A stretch of DNA of 64,000 nucleotides from NCBI RefSeq assembly GCF_000513895.2, contig NZ_CP165785.1, positions 248,001-312,000 of the forward strand. The letters are read 5' to 3'. This document shows, piece after piece, positions 16,909 through 26,213 of this stretch. Position numbers and translations under genes: made by a program. This stretch comes from Ensifer sp. WSM1721 (GTDB lineage Bacteria; Pseudomonadota; Alphaproteobacteria; Rhizobiales; Rhizobiaceae). The notes under the pieces are model-generated. The model was not told where the DNA came from and ran no database searches. It saw only the letters and a list, made by a program, of their open reading frames with translations. The first letter of the stretch is position 1, and the number at the start of each line of letters is the position of its first letter.

Positions 16909-18267
16909 ATGGCAGAAACGATACTGGACAAGTCACTCTACCGCTTCGATGAGCGGGAACCTTCCTACTGGGAGGCCACTATTTGTCGGCCGAAAGAGCG
17001 CATACTCCAATCGACGGTCAACGCGGAGGTGGCGATCGTCGGAGGAGGGTTTACCGGTACGTCCGCAGCATTACATCTCGCGAGAGACTACGGCATCAAG
17101 GCTGTTGTACTCGAAGCTGGCTCGATAGGGTGGGGCGCATCCGGGAGAAACGGCGGGTTTGTGAATATTCCGGCGAGCAAGCTCAGCGTGGCGCAACTCG
17201 TGCGTCGATTTGGACTTGAGGAAACAAAGCGCTTCTTCGCTGCCTCAGTCGAGGCCTCCAAGTTGCCGAAGACTTTGGCCGCAGAGGAAGGTTTTGATAT
17301 CAAGCCGCAAGGTCGAGGCTGGTATACAGTCGCGCATCATCCGAACCGCATGCCGAAGCTGCGAGACTACGCTGAAAACTTACGGAACCACTTCCAGATT
17401 CCGTGCCGGGTTCTCGATGCTGATGAGTTTCGCTCCACGGTTCACGATGGGGTCGAGGCATTCGGCGGACTTCACATGGATGTTGGACACGCCCTTCATC
17501 CGCTTTCTTACTGCCTGGGCATTGCCGGCGCGGCCGAGCGGCGCGGCGCGGAACTCTACTCCTCAAGCCCCGTCCTAGAATGGGGGCGCGATGGGCGACG
17601 GCATCGGCTACTGACGCCTGGCGGAGCAGTGCTTGCCGATCGCGTGATTATCGCAACAAACGGGTATACCAGCGATCGTCTTCATCCCTCAATTGCAGGC
17701 CGGATACTCCCAGCGATTTCAAACATTCTCGTCACGCGTCCCCTCACGAGAGAGGAAATTTCCCAGCAGAAGTGGGTTTCGGAGTCGCCAGTCATCAATA
17801 CGCGAACCTTGGTGTATTATTACAGATTGCTCCCAGATCAGCGGGTTCTGTTCGGCGCCCGCGGCGACGTGTGCGGGAGCGTTCAATCTATGGAGCAGAT
17901 CCGCCAGCGAATGTCTTCGGAGTTTTATCGGATCTTCCCTCATTTGACGGATATCACGTTCGACTATTTTTGGAGGGGGGTCGTCGCACTTTCACAGAAG
18001 CTGACGCCTTCGATAGGACAACTCGGAGACGACGAAACCGTATATTACGCACTGGGGTATCAGGCCAACGGCGTCGCCACTGCTCCCTATGCGGGCAAGC
18101 TCGTCGCGAACGCTATAGGTACAAGACGTCCCGTCTCGGCGCCCCTGCCTATGGCCGGCCTTCCAGCGAAGTTTCTCGTCCCAGGTACACGTCCTATGGC
18201 GCTGGCCTCCGCGTACGCATGGTATCGCTTCAAGGACTGGTACCATGACCGCAAAGCCCTGAGTTGA
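16909..18267 (+). CDS. FAD-dependent amine oxidoreductase, PuuB-like
   Basis: A 452-residue member of the DAO (glycine/D-amino acid oxidase) family. The FAD-binding motif VAIVGGGFTGTSAALHLA starts at about residue 42, followed by the family's GWGASGRNGGF flavin loop. The C-terminal FAD contact appears as YQANGVATAPYAGKL. Gamma-glutamylputrescine oxidase PuuB has this layout and length, so oxidation of a primary or secondary amine to an aldehyde plus H2O2 or reduced carrier is likely. It probably forms an operon with the cupin gene 35 bp downstream. The putative operator and promoter lie 50 bp before the ATG. The substrate is not established. Confidence 0.84.
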   Translation: MAETILDKSLYRFDEREPSYWEATICRPKERILQSTVNAEVAIVGGGFTGTSAALHLARDYGIKAVVLEAGSIGWGASGRNGGFVNIPASKLSVAQLVRRFGLEETKRFFAASVEASKLPKTLAAEEGFDIKPQGRGWYTVAHHPNRMPKLRDYAENLRNHFQIPCRVLDADEFRSTVHDGVEAFGGLHMDVGHALHPLSYCLGIAGAAERRGAELYSSSPVLEWGRDGRRHRLLTPGGAVLADRVIIATNGYTSDRLHPSIAGRILPAISNILVTRPLTREEISQQKWVSESPVINTRTLVYYYRLLPDQRVLFGARGDVCGSVQSMEQIRQRMSSEFYRIFPHLTDITFDYFWRGVVALSQKLTPSIGQLGDDETVYYALGYQANGVATAPYAGKLVANAIGTRRPVSAPLPMAGLPAKFLVPGTRPMALASAYAWYRFKDWYHDRKALS

Positions 18268-18302
18268 CCGACAGCCATAACTACTTCACCCATGGAGGAA
18301 AC

Positions 18303-19028
18303 ATGGAACGCTCGCCCCAGGTTGTCCCGCTGGAGTGGACTGGAGACGGTATCGATGTTGTGCACCGCGCAACAAGAGGCTTTCGAGACCGCAGTCCAAT
18401 AATAGAACGCCGTCATATCTCATTCGAAGATCGTGACGCTGGACTTCAAGTCGGCGTGTCTGCGATCCCAACCGCATCAACCGAGATGAAGAGCGAATGG
18501 AAAGATGAGCTTCTCACGGTCCAACAGGGTCGCGCGACGATTCAGCTTGCCGATGGCGGAACGATTTCTCTCGAGGTGGGAGACACGGCATTCATTTCTG
18601 CTGGGACTGTTCACCGCTGGATCTATCATGAGCCTTTTGTAAAGGATTTCCTTTGCCTATTTGACGGAGAGTCAGGCCCTCCGACAGCGCTAAAGGTCGA
18701 TCCTTCGCTGGAACTTGCCCCCAGCCCTCCGCCAGGTAGGGATGTTTTGCTGACAGAAATACCGGAATGCAAAAACAAGCTCTTGTACCACCGTCTTGAC
18801 GGCCGCCTGACGCTGATGCTGTGGTCGACTACCCCATACATTCGACGTCCGGCGAAGCACGTGAAGCATGAGCTCATGCGTTTCGTTTCCGGCTCCGCGA
18901 CACTAAAGGATGCGTGCGACGCGGCTATTTATCAAGGAACCCCACGATCCATATTTGTGCCCAAAGGAGCTGAGGTTGCCTGGGAAAACGACGAGGCCGT
19001 TCTGAAAATAGCGTGCTTCGTTTCCTAA
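18303..19028 (+). CDS. bicupin protein, function unknown
   Basis: A 241-residue protein with two beta-barrel cupin modules. The first (about 60-125) contains the second cupin motif in LEVGDTAFISAGTVHRW; the second (about 160-240) ends with FVPKGAEVAWENDEAVLKI. Several metal-ligand histidines of classic cupins are absent from motif 1 of both halves, so it may bind a ligand rather than catalyse. The ATG at 18303 with GGAGG six bases upstream is preferred over an earlier in-frame Met. It directly follows the amine oxidoreductase and is probably cotranscribed. Similar cupins (EutQ, DUF861 types) sit in amine and ureide pathways. Confidence 0.66.
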   Translation: MERSPQVVPLEWTGDGIDVVHRATRGFRDRSPIIERRHISFEDRDAGLQVGVSAIPTASTEMKSEWKDELLTVQQGRATIQLADGGTISLEVGDTAFISAGTVHRWIYHEPFVKDFLCLFDGESGPPTALKVDPSLELAPSPPPGRDVLLTEIPECKNKLLYHRLDGRLTLMLWSTTPYIRRPAKHVKHELMRFVSGSATLKDACDAAIYQGTPRSIFVPKGAEVAWENDEAVLKIACFVS

Positions 19029-19656
19029 ACTAGCCGCGGCATCTTGTGAGGGGGCGAACGGCTGAGAACGCTGCCCACGAGCCCTCCGCCAGAAGGTCGT
19101 TGCCAAGTGACATCCGTGTATCGCCTGGCAACGCATCCAGTCGCACGGCCCGGAATGGCAGTGATTTACGATACTGACTTCGAAGCTCAATCACCGGCGA
19201 ACTGTAATTGGAGCGTTGACTGATTGCAGAAAGTATGCAAGGTTCATTTAATGCCTGCACCTGCCGAGTGGGACAGCGAAATCAACCTCTTCATGGCGGG
19301 AGCTAATCAAGTGGCAGGATGACGACGGCCGCGCTCGAGCGCGTTTGACCTTCTTACTTCATCCTGAATGCTTCGGGGGTTTGAAATGTCCGTCCGAGGC
19401 CTCAACCGGGATTGCTTGAGAGCGTTAGCAAAACCTACGAGGGCGTAACGCCTCCAGGCATGGCTGCAAGGTGAAGACCTGACTCGTTATATCCGGCGTC
19501 CTCCCAGGGCCGCCCGGTTGCGTCGGCTTGCCGCGCAGCCGGGCAAGACCGGACCGGAGAGTGGCGTGAAGAACCTTTTTGCAATTAGCGCTGTGAAGAC
19601 AATCGATGTCATGCATGCAGATTCTGCGGCCGCCGCGTCAAACCTAGGAGGATCAA
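19029..19656. other. 628-bp intergenic stretch
   Basis: No gene is recognised. It contains the TTGCA-type site B near its left end, about 420 bp before the SDR start. That is far for a promoter of the SDR, so either the leader is long or a gene has been lost from the space. Confidence 0.5.
19224..19240. promoter_or_regulatory. TTGCA-type operator, site B
   Basis: TTGCAGAAAGTATGCAA has perfect 5-bp inverted arms (TTGCA/TGCAA) around a 7-bp spacer and is the most symmetric member of the set. A TTGACT -35-like box stands two bases to its left (19216-19221). Confidence 0.55.
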
Positions 19657-20460
19657 ATGTCAACAATGGAGCTTTTTAATCTAGCCGGCAAAGTCGCTTT
19701 GGTGACGGGAGGCGCCCGTGGCATCGGGTTTGAATTCGCTTCCGCTTTGGCGGAGGCAGGTTCAGACGTCGCGATCGCTGACATCAACAAAGAACTGGCA
19801 ACCACATCTGCGCTATCCTTAGCCAATGCAACCGGTAGAAGGATCATTGCGATCAATGCTGATGTTTCCGATGAAGCCGACGCACAACGAATGGTCGATT
19901 CGGTCGTGCAGGAGTTCGGCGGGATCGACATTTGCTTTGCAAATGCGGGAATAGCGGAGCCCGACCTCCCCATTCGCGACATCGAGGATTACAGGTCCGA
20001 TTATTGGCACAGGCTGATTGCTGTAAACCTCAGCGGAGTCTATTTTACAAACATGGCCGCTGCCCGTGCGATGCGTCATCGTGGAAAAGGGTCGATCATC
20101 AACACTGCTTCAATCGTTGGCCTCACAGCTGACTCTCAATGGGGGTGTGTGGGATACACGGCAGCAAAGGGCGGTGTGGTACAACTAACGCGTCAGCTCG
20201 GCGTCATGCTTGCTGGAGACGGAATCCGCGTGAACGCCATTGCACCCGGATACGTTCTAACGGGACTGAGCGAGGCAGAGAGCGAGACAGAAGATCCGCT
20301 TGTCCTGCGTCTCCAGAACGAGGTCCTTGCGCGAACTCCGATGAAGCGATACGCCCAGCCAAGTGAGTTGAGGGGGATTGCGGTCTTCTTGGCCAGCGAA
20401 GCGTCCTCTTATTGCACAGGGTACACCTACGCTGTTGATGGAGGCTGGCTCGCAGCCTAA
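19657..20460 (+). CDS. short-chain dehydrogenase/reductase
   Basis: Classical SDR of 267 residues: cofactor motif TGGARGIG at 18-25, the NAG motif in FANAGIAEP, catalytic Ser in NTASIVG, Tyr/Lys in YTAAKGG, and the PG motif IAPGYV. Asp at the end of strand 2 (IADIN) suggests preference for NAD(H). AGGAGGATCAA precedes the ATG. It probably oxidises or reduces a hydroxyl/keto group in the amine pathway of its neighbours; the substrate cannot be read. It is followed by a gap containing a large palindrome and then the etfB operon. Confidence 0.85.
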   Translation: MSTMELFNLAGKVALVTGGARGIGFEFASALAEAGSDVAIADINKELATTSALSLANATGRRIIAINADVSDEADAQRMVDSVVQEFGGIDICFANAGIAEPDLPIRDIEDYRSDYWHRLIAVNLSGVYFTNMAAARAMRHRGKGSIINTASIVGLTADSQWGCVGYTAAKGGVVQLTRQLGVMLAGDGIRVNAIAPGYVLTGLSEAESETEDPLVLRLQNEVLARTPMKRYAQPSELRGIAVFLASEASSYCTGYTYAVDGGWLAA

Positions 20461-20582
20461 TCGACCAAACCACCGTATACAGGACCATAGGTTGTTTGCG
20501 TGCGCGAGACACGCGGCAACCATCTGGTCTGCCGAGACGAGCGCCGTCGGCGCTCGACAGTGGTACATACTTGAACGACGTC

Positions 20583-20675
20583 ATATGGCCAGTCCTAGTG
20601 CTAGCACTAGGACTTCCGATGTTCGGCATCATCTTGCACGAAGGTCCTCACCTGGGCTTACCTACCTGCGTTTGG
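20583..20675 (+). pseudogene. possible NCS1 permease relic
   Basis: About 31 codons reading LALGLPMFGIILHEGPHLGLP resemble the signature loop of NCS1 permeases; the permease at 6316 has ASQGPHLGLPQMV at the equivalent place. No flanking permease sequence is open. It is weak evidence, based on about ten matching residues. Confidence 0.27.
20591..20614. promoter_or_regulatory. 24-bp perfect palindrome
   Basis: AGTCCTAGTGCT is followed directly by its exact reverse complement. There is no T-run, so a dimeric regulator site is more likely than a terminator. It lies 190 bp upstream of etfB. Confidence 0.45.
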
Positions 20676-20743
20676 CACGGTTTGAGGAAGAGCAGCTTTC
20701 AAGACAGTTTCGGTTGCGAAAGTCCTTGACTCACACAACAACA

Positions 20744-20760
20744 TTACAGAAAGTGTGCAA
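20744..20760. promoter_or_regulatory. TTGCA-type operator, site C
   Basis: TTACAGAAAGTGTGCAA lies 40 bp before the etfB ATG, with a TTGACT box at 20726-20731. It differs from site B by only two bases and would sit in or just downstream of the promoter of the etf operon. Confidence 0.55.
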
Positions 20761-20800
20761 GGTTTGTAGATTGTTCGTCGTTCAGTGATTAAGGTAACAC

Positions 20801-21550
20801 ATGAAAATTCTCGTTCCCGTAAAACGAGTGATCCACTCTAACGTTAAGGTCCGGGTTCTTGCTGACGCGTCCGGAGTGGATCTTACCTCCGTCAAGATGT
20901 CGATGAACCCGTTCGACGAAGTCTCGGTGGAAGAGGCGTTGCGCCTGAAAGAGGCCGGAAAGGCCGAAGAGGTTGTTGTTGTGTCGATCGGCCCGGCTAA
21001 GGCTGAAGAGACCCTTCGTACCGCGCTTGCCATGGGCGCCGACCGGGCGATCCTGGTCGAAACGGATGAAGCGGTCGAGCCGCTGGCCGTCGCCAAGATT
21101 CTCAGGCGTGTCGTTGATGCCGAACAGCCCGGCCTGATCATCGTCGGCAGGCAGGCGATCGATGACGACAGCAACCAGACCGGTCAGATGCTGGCTGCCC
21201 TCCTTGGTACGGCCCAGGCAACGTTCGCCTCGAAGATCGAGATCGGCGATGGCAAGGCGACCGTGAGCCGCGAAGTCGATGGCGGTCTGCAGACGATTGA
21301 CGTCAAACTTCCGGCTGTGATCACCACTGATCTGCGTCTCAATGACCCGCGGTACGCCTCATTGCCGAACATCATGAAGGCGAAAAAGAAGCCGCTCGAC
21401 AAGAAGACGCCGGCCGATTTGGGCGTCGACACGAGCCCGCGGCTGAAAGTTCTGAAGACGGAAGAACCGTCAGCACGCAAGGCCGGCGTCAAGGTCAATT
21501 CAGTCGCTGAGCTCATCGAGAAGCTCCAGACCGAAGCAGGCGTCCTCTGA
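20801..21550 (+). CDS. etfB: electron transfer flavoprotein beta subunit, copy 1
   Basis: A 249-residue small ETF subunit, which binds AMP and supports the FAD domain of EtfA. Seen: MKILVPVKR at the start, the family signature [23 protein letters not shown], the loop [15 protein letters not shown] that contacts AMP, and the recognition-loop region around [14 protein letters not shown]. Compared with the second copy at 47 kb it has IHSN instead of VDFN after VKRV, and TAQA instead of WPQG, so the two are not recent duplicates. It is the first gene of etfB-etfA-purU-folD-etfQO. It accepts electrons from a flavin dehydrogenase, probably the dimethylglycine/sarcosine-type enzyme at 29 kb. Confidence 0.94.
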   Translation: MKILVPVKRVIHSNVKVRVLADASGVDLTSVKMSMNPFDEVSVEEALRLKEAGKAEEVVVVSIGPAKAEETLRTALAMGADRAILVETDEAVEPLAVAKILRRVVDAEQPGLIIVGRQAIDDDSNQTGQMLAALLGTAQATFASKIEIGDGKATVSREVDGGLQTIDVKLPAVITTDLRLNDPRYASLPNIMKAKKKPLDKKTPADLGVDTSPRLKVLKTEEPSARKAGVKVNSVAELIEKLQTEAGVL

Positions 21551-21573
21551 AGTTCGAGAAAGGAATCACGACC

Positions 21574-22506
21574 ATGGCCATTCTTCTTCTCGCTGACCAC
21601 GACAATGCGACCCTTTCCGAACAGACTGCCAGGGCGGTGACGGCGGCAATACAGATCGGCGGCGATATCCATGTGCTGGTTGCCGGCAAGGACGCAAGGG
21701 ACGCAGCCGAACAAGCGTCAAAGCTCTCTGGCGTCTCCAAGGTGCTATTGGCCGAAAGCGACGCACTCGCCAACGATCTTGCAGAGCCGTTGGCCGACCT
21801 GATCGTCTCGCTAGCGGGAAGCTATGACACGATCGTCGCTGCAGCGACCTCGACCGGTAAGAATGTCCTGCCGCGCGCTGCCGCTCTCCTCGATGTCGCA
21901 CAGATCTCGGAGATCATCGAAGTCGTCTCATCAGACACCTTCAAGCGTCCAATCTATGCCGGCAATGCAATTCAGACGGTTCAGTCGACCTACGCCAAGA
22001 AGGTGATCACGATACGCACGGCCTCGTTTTCCCCGGCCCCTTGGGGCCTACCTGCTGCCGTGGAGAGTATCTCTACGGCAGCTCTTTCATCAGGGCTGTC
22101 TGCATTCGTGTCGGACGCCATGTCGTCGAATGATCGTCCCGAGCTTACCTCTGCCAAGATCATCATCTCCGGCGGGCGGGCACTCGGTTCTTTGGAAAAG
22201 TTTCGCGAAATCATACTCCCCGTTGCTGACAAGCTTGGCGCAGCCGTCGGTGCCTCGCGTGCCGCCGTCGATGCGGGCTATGCCCCCAACGATTGGCAGG
22301 TCGGCCAGACGGGAAAGGTGGTTGCCCCACAACTCTACATCGCGTGCGGCATCTCCGGCGCCATCCAGCACTTGGCCGGAATGAAGGACTCGAAGGTTAT
22401 CGTCGCCATCAACAAGGACGCAGATGCGCCGATTTTCCAGGTGGCCGACTACGGGCTGGTCGGTGATCTCTTCGAGGTGCTGCCAGAGCTGGAAGCAGCT
22501 TTTTAA
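21574..22506 (+). CDS. etfA: electron transfer flavoprotein alpha subunit, copy 1
   Basis: A 310-residue FAD-carrying ETF subunit. The C-terminal FAD domain is clear: [20 protein letters not shown], then [20 protein letters not shown] and [17 protein letters not shown] precedes the ATG, 23 bp after etfB. A middle stretch (about residues 145-180, [19 protein letters not shown]) differs strongly from copy 2 while the flanks are nearly the same. This region faces the FAD domain and may reflect partner specificity or recombination. It hands electrons to the ETF-QO encoded three genes on. Confidence 0.94.
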   Translation: MAILLLADHDNATLSEQTARAVTAAIQIGGDIHVLVAGKDARDAAEQASKLSGVSKVLLAESDALANDLAEPLADLIVSLAGSYDTIVAAATSTGKNVLPRAAALLDVAQISEIIEVVSSDTFKRPIYAGNAIQTVQSTYAKKVITIRTASFSPAPWGLPAAVESISTAALSSGLSAFVSDAMSSNDRPELTSAKIIISGGRALGSLEKFREIILPVADKLGAAVGASRAAVDAGYAPNDWQVGQTGKVVAPQLYIACGISGAIQHLAGMKDSKVIVAINKDADAPIFQVADYGLVGDLFEVLPELEAAF

Positions 22507-22576
22507 CCGGGAACGCAAGCAAATCGAATTATAGGCAAGGAACCGAGGAATTCGGCGCTCTTGGCAGTTCTCTCAT

Positions 22577-23482
22577 ATGATGGAGCAGTACGTGACCACC
22601 AACAATGTCGTTCTAACCGTCTCCTGCAAGTCGACACGCGGCATCGTGGCGGCGATCTCGGGCTATCTTGCTGCGAAGGCATGCAATATCGTCGATAGCT
22701 CGCAATTCGACGATCTGGAGGGCGGCCGATTCTTCATGCGCATCAGCTTCGTTATCGAAGGCGAGGCGAGCGAGGTGGAGATCGCCGAAGGTTTCGCCGA
22801 TATCGCCAAGAGCTTTCAAATGGACTACGAGTTTCATCGGGGCAACAAGCGCACAAAGGTGCTCATAATGGTGTCCCGCTTCGGCCACTGCCTCAACGAC
22901 CTGCTCTATCGGTGGAAGATTGGCGCCCTCCCGATCGACATCGTCGGGGTGGTTTCAAACCACTTCGACTACCAAAAGCTGGTGGTCAACAACGACATCC
23001 CCTTCCACCATATCAAGGTGACAAAGGATAACAAGCCACAAGCCGAGGCCCACCTAATGGAGGTCGTCGAGACCAGCGGCGCCGAGCTCGTTGTACTGGC
23101 CCGCTACATGCAGATCCTCTCCGACCAGCTTTGCGCCCGCTTGTCGGGCAGGATCATCAACATCCATCATTCCTTCTTGCCAAGCTTCAAGGGTGCTAAT
23201 CCCTACAAGCAGGCCTATCAGCGCGGCGTAAAGCTGATCGGTGCCACGGCCCATTACGTCACGGCCGACCTTGACGAGGGCCCAATCATTGAGCAGGACA
23301 CGGTCCGCATCACGCACGCACAGTCTCCAGACGATTATGTTTCACTCGGCCGGGACGTGGAAAGCCAGGTGCTCGCCCGCGCTATTCATGCCCACATCCA
23401 CCATCGCAGCTTCATAAATGGCAACCGCACTGTCGTCTTTCCGGCGAGTCCCGGCTCCTACGCCTCCGAGCGGATGGGTTGA
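22577..23482 (+). CDS. purU: formyltetrahydrofolate deformylase PurU
   Basis: Hydrolyses 10-formyl-THF to formate and THF, so it releases folate when one-carbon flux is high. 301 residues, two domains: an N-terminal ACT domain (about 8-85, VVLTVSCKSTRGIVAAISG) and a formyltransferase-type catalytic domain with the active-site His in NIHHSFLPSF and Asp in TADLDEGPIIEQD. The fourth-frame start could be either of two adjacent Met codons. Position between etfA and folD, three bases before folD, ties it to disposal of methyl groups removed by the dimethylglycine/sarcosine-type dehydrogenase. Confidence 0.93.
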   Translation: MMEQYVTTNNVVLTVSCKSTRGIVAAISGYLAAKACNIVDSSQFDDLEGGRFFMRISFVIEGEASEVEIAEGFADIAKSFQMDYEFHRGNKRTKVLIMVSRFGHCLNDLLYRWKIGALPIDIVGVVSNHFDYQKLVVNNDIPFHHIKVTKDNKPQAEAHLMEVVETSGAELVVLARYMQILSDQLCARLSGRIINIHHSFLPSFKGANPYKQAYQRGVKLIGATAHYVTADLDEGPIIEQDTVRITHAQSPDDYVSLGRDVESQVLARAIHAHIHHRSFINGNRTVVFPASPGSYASERMG

Positions 23483-23485
23483 AGA

Positions 23486-24385
23486 ATGGCGAAGATGATC
23501 GATGGCAAGCGGGCCGCGGCAGCCGTGATTGAAACAGTAAAGGCCGCAGCCTCCCGGTTGGAACAGACGAAGGGGGTTAGGACCGGCCTTGCGGTCGTCA
23601 TCGTTGGCGACGATCCGGCCAGCCACACTTATGTCGGCGCCAAGGGCCGCATGGCCAAGGAATGCGGCTTCAACTCCGTCCAGCATACGCTGCCGGCTGA
23701 GACGACGCAGGACGAGTTGACAAAGCTCGTCCAATCGTTGAACGAGGATCCCTCCATCCACGGCATCCTGGTGCAACTGCCGCTGCCGAAACATCTGAAT
23801 TCTGATGCGATCATCCAGTCGATTCGCCCTGACAAGGATGTTGATGGCCTGCATGTCGTCAATGCCGGCAAGCTGGCGACCGGTGATCTGACGACCGGGC
23901 TAATCTCCTGCACGCCGGCCGGCGCCATGCTGCTGGTCCGCTCCATTCATGGTGAGGACCTGTCGGGGCTCAATGCCGTGGTCATCGGTCGTTCAAACCT
24001 GTTCGGCAAGCCGATGGCGCAATTGCTGCTGAATGCCAATGCCACGGTGACAACGGCGCATTCGCGCACCAAGAATCTTTCGTCGGTGGCGCGAGGTGCG
24101 GATATTCTGGTTGCGGCCGTCGGCCGTCCGGAGATGGTGAAGGCGAACTGGATCAAGCCGGGTGCCACTGTCATCGATGTCGGCATCAGCCGGATCGCGG
24201 CGCCGGAGCGAGGCGAGGGCAAGAGTCGGCTGGTGGGTGATGTCGCCTATGGAGAGGTCTTACAGAACGCCGGTGCCATCACGCCGGTTCCGGGTGGCGT
24301 TGGTCCAATGACCATTGCCATGCTCATGGCCAACACAGTCGTCGCGGCCCATCGCACTTGCGGCATGATTCTGCCGGAGTTCTGA
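23486..24385 (+). CDS. folD: methylene-THF dehydrogenase/cyclohydrolase FolD
   Basis: Bifunctional enzyme converting 5,10-methylene-THF to 10-formyl-THF; 299 residues. Seen: substrate-site [13 protein letters not shown] with the catalytic Lys at about 56, [12 protein letters not shown], the NADP-site [15 protein letters not shown], and the C-terminal signature [16 protein letters not shown]. It follows purU by three bases. Most rhizobia carry a housekeeping folD elsewhere, so this is likely a pathway-dedicated copy for the methylene-THF formed during N-demethylation. Confidence 0.94.
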   Translation: MAKMIDGKRAAAAVIETVKAAASRLEQTKGVRTGLAVVIVGDDPASHTYVGAKGRMAKECGFNSVQHTLPAETTQDELTKLVQSLNEDPSIHGILVQLPLPKHLNSDAIIQSIRPDKDVDGLHVVNAGKLATGDLTTGLISCTPAGAMLLVRSIHGEDLSGLNAVVIGRSNLFGKPMAQLLLNANATVTTAHSRTKNLSSVARGADILVAAVGRPEMVKANWIKPGATVIDVGISRIAAPERGEGKSRLVGDVAYGEVLQNAGAITPVPGGVGPMTIAMLMANTVVAAHRTCGMILPEF

Positions 24386-24397
24386 TACTCGAAGGTT

Positions 24398-26065
24398 GTG
24401 AACTACATGATAATTGAACCTCCGAAACGCGAGTCGATGGAATTCGACGTGGTGATCGTCGGGGCGGGTCCGGCCGGGCTTGCCGCGGCGATCCGGCTGA
24501 AACAGGTCGATCCGGAGCTCTCGGTCGTCGTGCTCGAAAAGGGCGCTGAGGTCGGCGCTCACATCCTTTCCGGCGCCGTCGTCGACCCGATCGGCATCGA
24601 TCGGCTACTCCCCGGCTGGCGCGACGAGCCGGATCATCCGTTCAAGACCGAAGTAACCGACGACCATTTCCTCTTCTTAGGGCCGGCCGGGTCGATCCGC
24701 CTGCCCAACTTCTTGATGCCGCCGTTGATGAACAACCACGGCAACTATGTCGTCTCGCTCGGCAATGTCTGTCGCTGGCTGGCGACGCACGCCGAGGCGC
24801 TCGGCGTCGAGATCTATCCCGGTTTTGCCGCAACGGAAGTGCTCTACAACGACGAGGGCGCGGTGATCGGCGTTGCCACCGGCGACATGGGCATCGAGCG
24901 CAGCGGTGAGCCGGGCCCGAACTATGCCCGCGGCATGGCGCTCCTTGGCAAGTACACGCTGATCGGCGAGGGCGTGCGCGGCTCGCTCGCCAAGCAGCTG
25001 ATCGCCAAATACAAGCTCGACGAGGGCCGCGATGTGCCGAAATTCGGCATCGGCCTGAAAGAGCTTTGGGAGGTGAAGCCGGAGAACCACAGACAGGGTC
25101 TGGTGCAGCACTCCTTCGGCTGGCCGCTCGGCATGAAGACCGGCGGCGGCTCCTTCCTCTATCATCTCGAGGACAATCTCGTCGCCGTCGGCTTCGTCGT
25201 GCATCTGAACTACAAGAATCCCTATCTCCATCCCTTCGAGGAGTTCCAGCGCTTCAAGACGCACCCGGCGATCCGCGGTACCTTCGAAGGGGGCAAGCGC
25301 CTTTCCTACGGTGCTCGTGCGATCACCGAAGGCGGCTATCAGTCGGTGCCGAAGCTCTCCTTCCCCGGCGGCGCGCTGATCGGCTGCTCGGCCGGCTTCG
25401 TCAACGTGCCGCGCATCAAGGGCAGCCACAATGCGGTGCTGTCGGGCATTCTGGCGGCGGAGAAGCTCGCCGATGCGATCGCTAGCGGCCGCGCCAATGA
25501 CGAGCCGATCGAGATCGAACACGGCTGGCGCGAAAGCGCCATCGGCCAGGACCTGAAGAAGGTCAGAAACGTCAAGCCGCTGTGGTCGCGCTTCGGCACC
25601 GCGATCGGCGTCGCACTCGGCGGCCTCGACATGTGGACCAATACGCTGTTCGGCATCTCCTTCTTCGGTACGCTGAAGCACGGCAAGACGGACGCAGCCT
25701 CGCTGGAGCCGGCCGCCAAGCACCAGAAGATCGACTATCCGAAGCCGGATGGAGTCTTGACCTTTGACCGGCTCTCCTCGGTGTTTCTGTCGAACACCAA
25801 TCACGAGGAAGACCAGCCGATCCACCTGCAGGTCAAGGACTTGGGCCTGCAGAAGCGTTCCGAATACGACGTTTATGCCGGTCCGTCGAGCCGCTACTGT
25901 CCGGCCGGAGTCTATGAATGGGTGGAGAAGGACGGCCAGCCGACCTTCGTCATCAACGCCCAGAACTGCGTCCACTGCAAGACCTGCGACATCAAGGACC
26001 CGAACCAGAACATCAACTGGGTGCCGCCGCAAGGGGGCGAAGGTCCGGTCTATCCGAACATGTAA
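24398..26065 (+). CDS. ETF:ubiquinone oxidoreductase
   Basis: Membrane-associated flavo-iron-sulfur protein of 555 residues that takes electrons from reduced ETF to ubiquinone. Seen: FAD motif VVIVGAGPAGLAAAIRL at about 20-36, the ubiquinone-binding region around GGGSFLYHLEDNLVAVGF, and the C-terminal 4Fe-4S ligands in RYCPAGVYEW and NCVHCKTCDIKDP. The start could be the first Met or the later one at about residue 14. High third-position GC, like a chromosomal gene. It completes a self-contained electron path with etfBA in the same operon. Confidence 0.94.
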   Translation: MNYMIIEPPKRESMEFDVVIVGAGPAGLAAAIRLKQVDPELSVVVLEKGAEVGAHILSGAVVDPIGIDRLLPGWRDEPDHPFKTEVTDDHFLFLGPAGSIRLPNFLMPPLMNNHGNYVVSLGNVCRWLATHAEALGVEIYPGFAATEVLYNDEGAVIGVATGDMGIERSGEPGPNYARGMALLGKYTLIGEGVRGSLAKQLIAKYKLDEGRDVPKFGIGLKELWEVKPENHRQGLVQHSFGWPLGMKTGGGSFLYHLEDNLVAVGFVVHLNYKNPYLHPFEEFQRFKTHPAIRGTFEGGKRLSYGARAITEGGYQSVPKLSFPGGALIGCSAGFVNVPRIKGSHNAVLSGILAAEKLADAIASGRANDEPIEIEHGWRESAIGQDLKKVRNVKPLWSRFGTAIGVALGGLDMWTNTLFGISFFGTLKHGKTDAASLEPAAKHQKIDYPKPDGVLTFDRLSSVFLSNTNHEEDQPIHLQVKDLGLQKRSEYDVYAGPSSRYCPAGVYEWVEKDGQPTFVINAQNCVHCKTCDIKDPNQNINWVPPQGGEGPVYPNM

Positions 26066-26081
26066 ATGTTCGGGGAGCCGG

Positions 26082-26095
26082 GCCGCACGGCCCCC
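26082..26095 (+). other. short GC-rich hairpin after the ETF-QO gene
   Basis: GGGCCG and CGGCCC flank a two-base centre 16 bp after the stop codon. There is no T-run. It may help to end or stabilise the operon transcript. Confidence 0.3.
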
Positions 26096-26213
26096 CCCGC
26101 CAGGAGAAAGAGCGGGGAGGGGCCGCTTTACCAGAATATGTGACTGTAAGCACCGGAAGAATCAGCCGGGGAGTTGATAATTAGCCGTTAGTTTCGTAGC
26201 AAAACTTGAGCGC

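Larger units (their letters stand above)
20461..20800. other. 340-bp spacer with palindrome, permease relic and operator
   Basis: Between the SDR and etfB. It contains a 24-bp perfect palindrome, a short open stretch that looks like a fragment of an NCS1 permease, and the TTGCA-type site C, each listed separately. Nothing else is recognised. Confidence 0.5.

Noticed and set aside
24677..26032. 451-codon open frame antisense to the ETF-QO gene
   Set aside because: High third-position GC keeps the opposite strand open; the protein is low-complexity and resembles nothing, while the sense frame is a clear ETF-QO.
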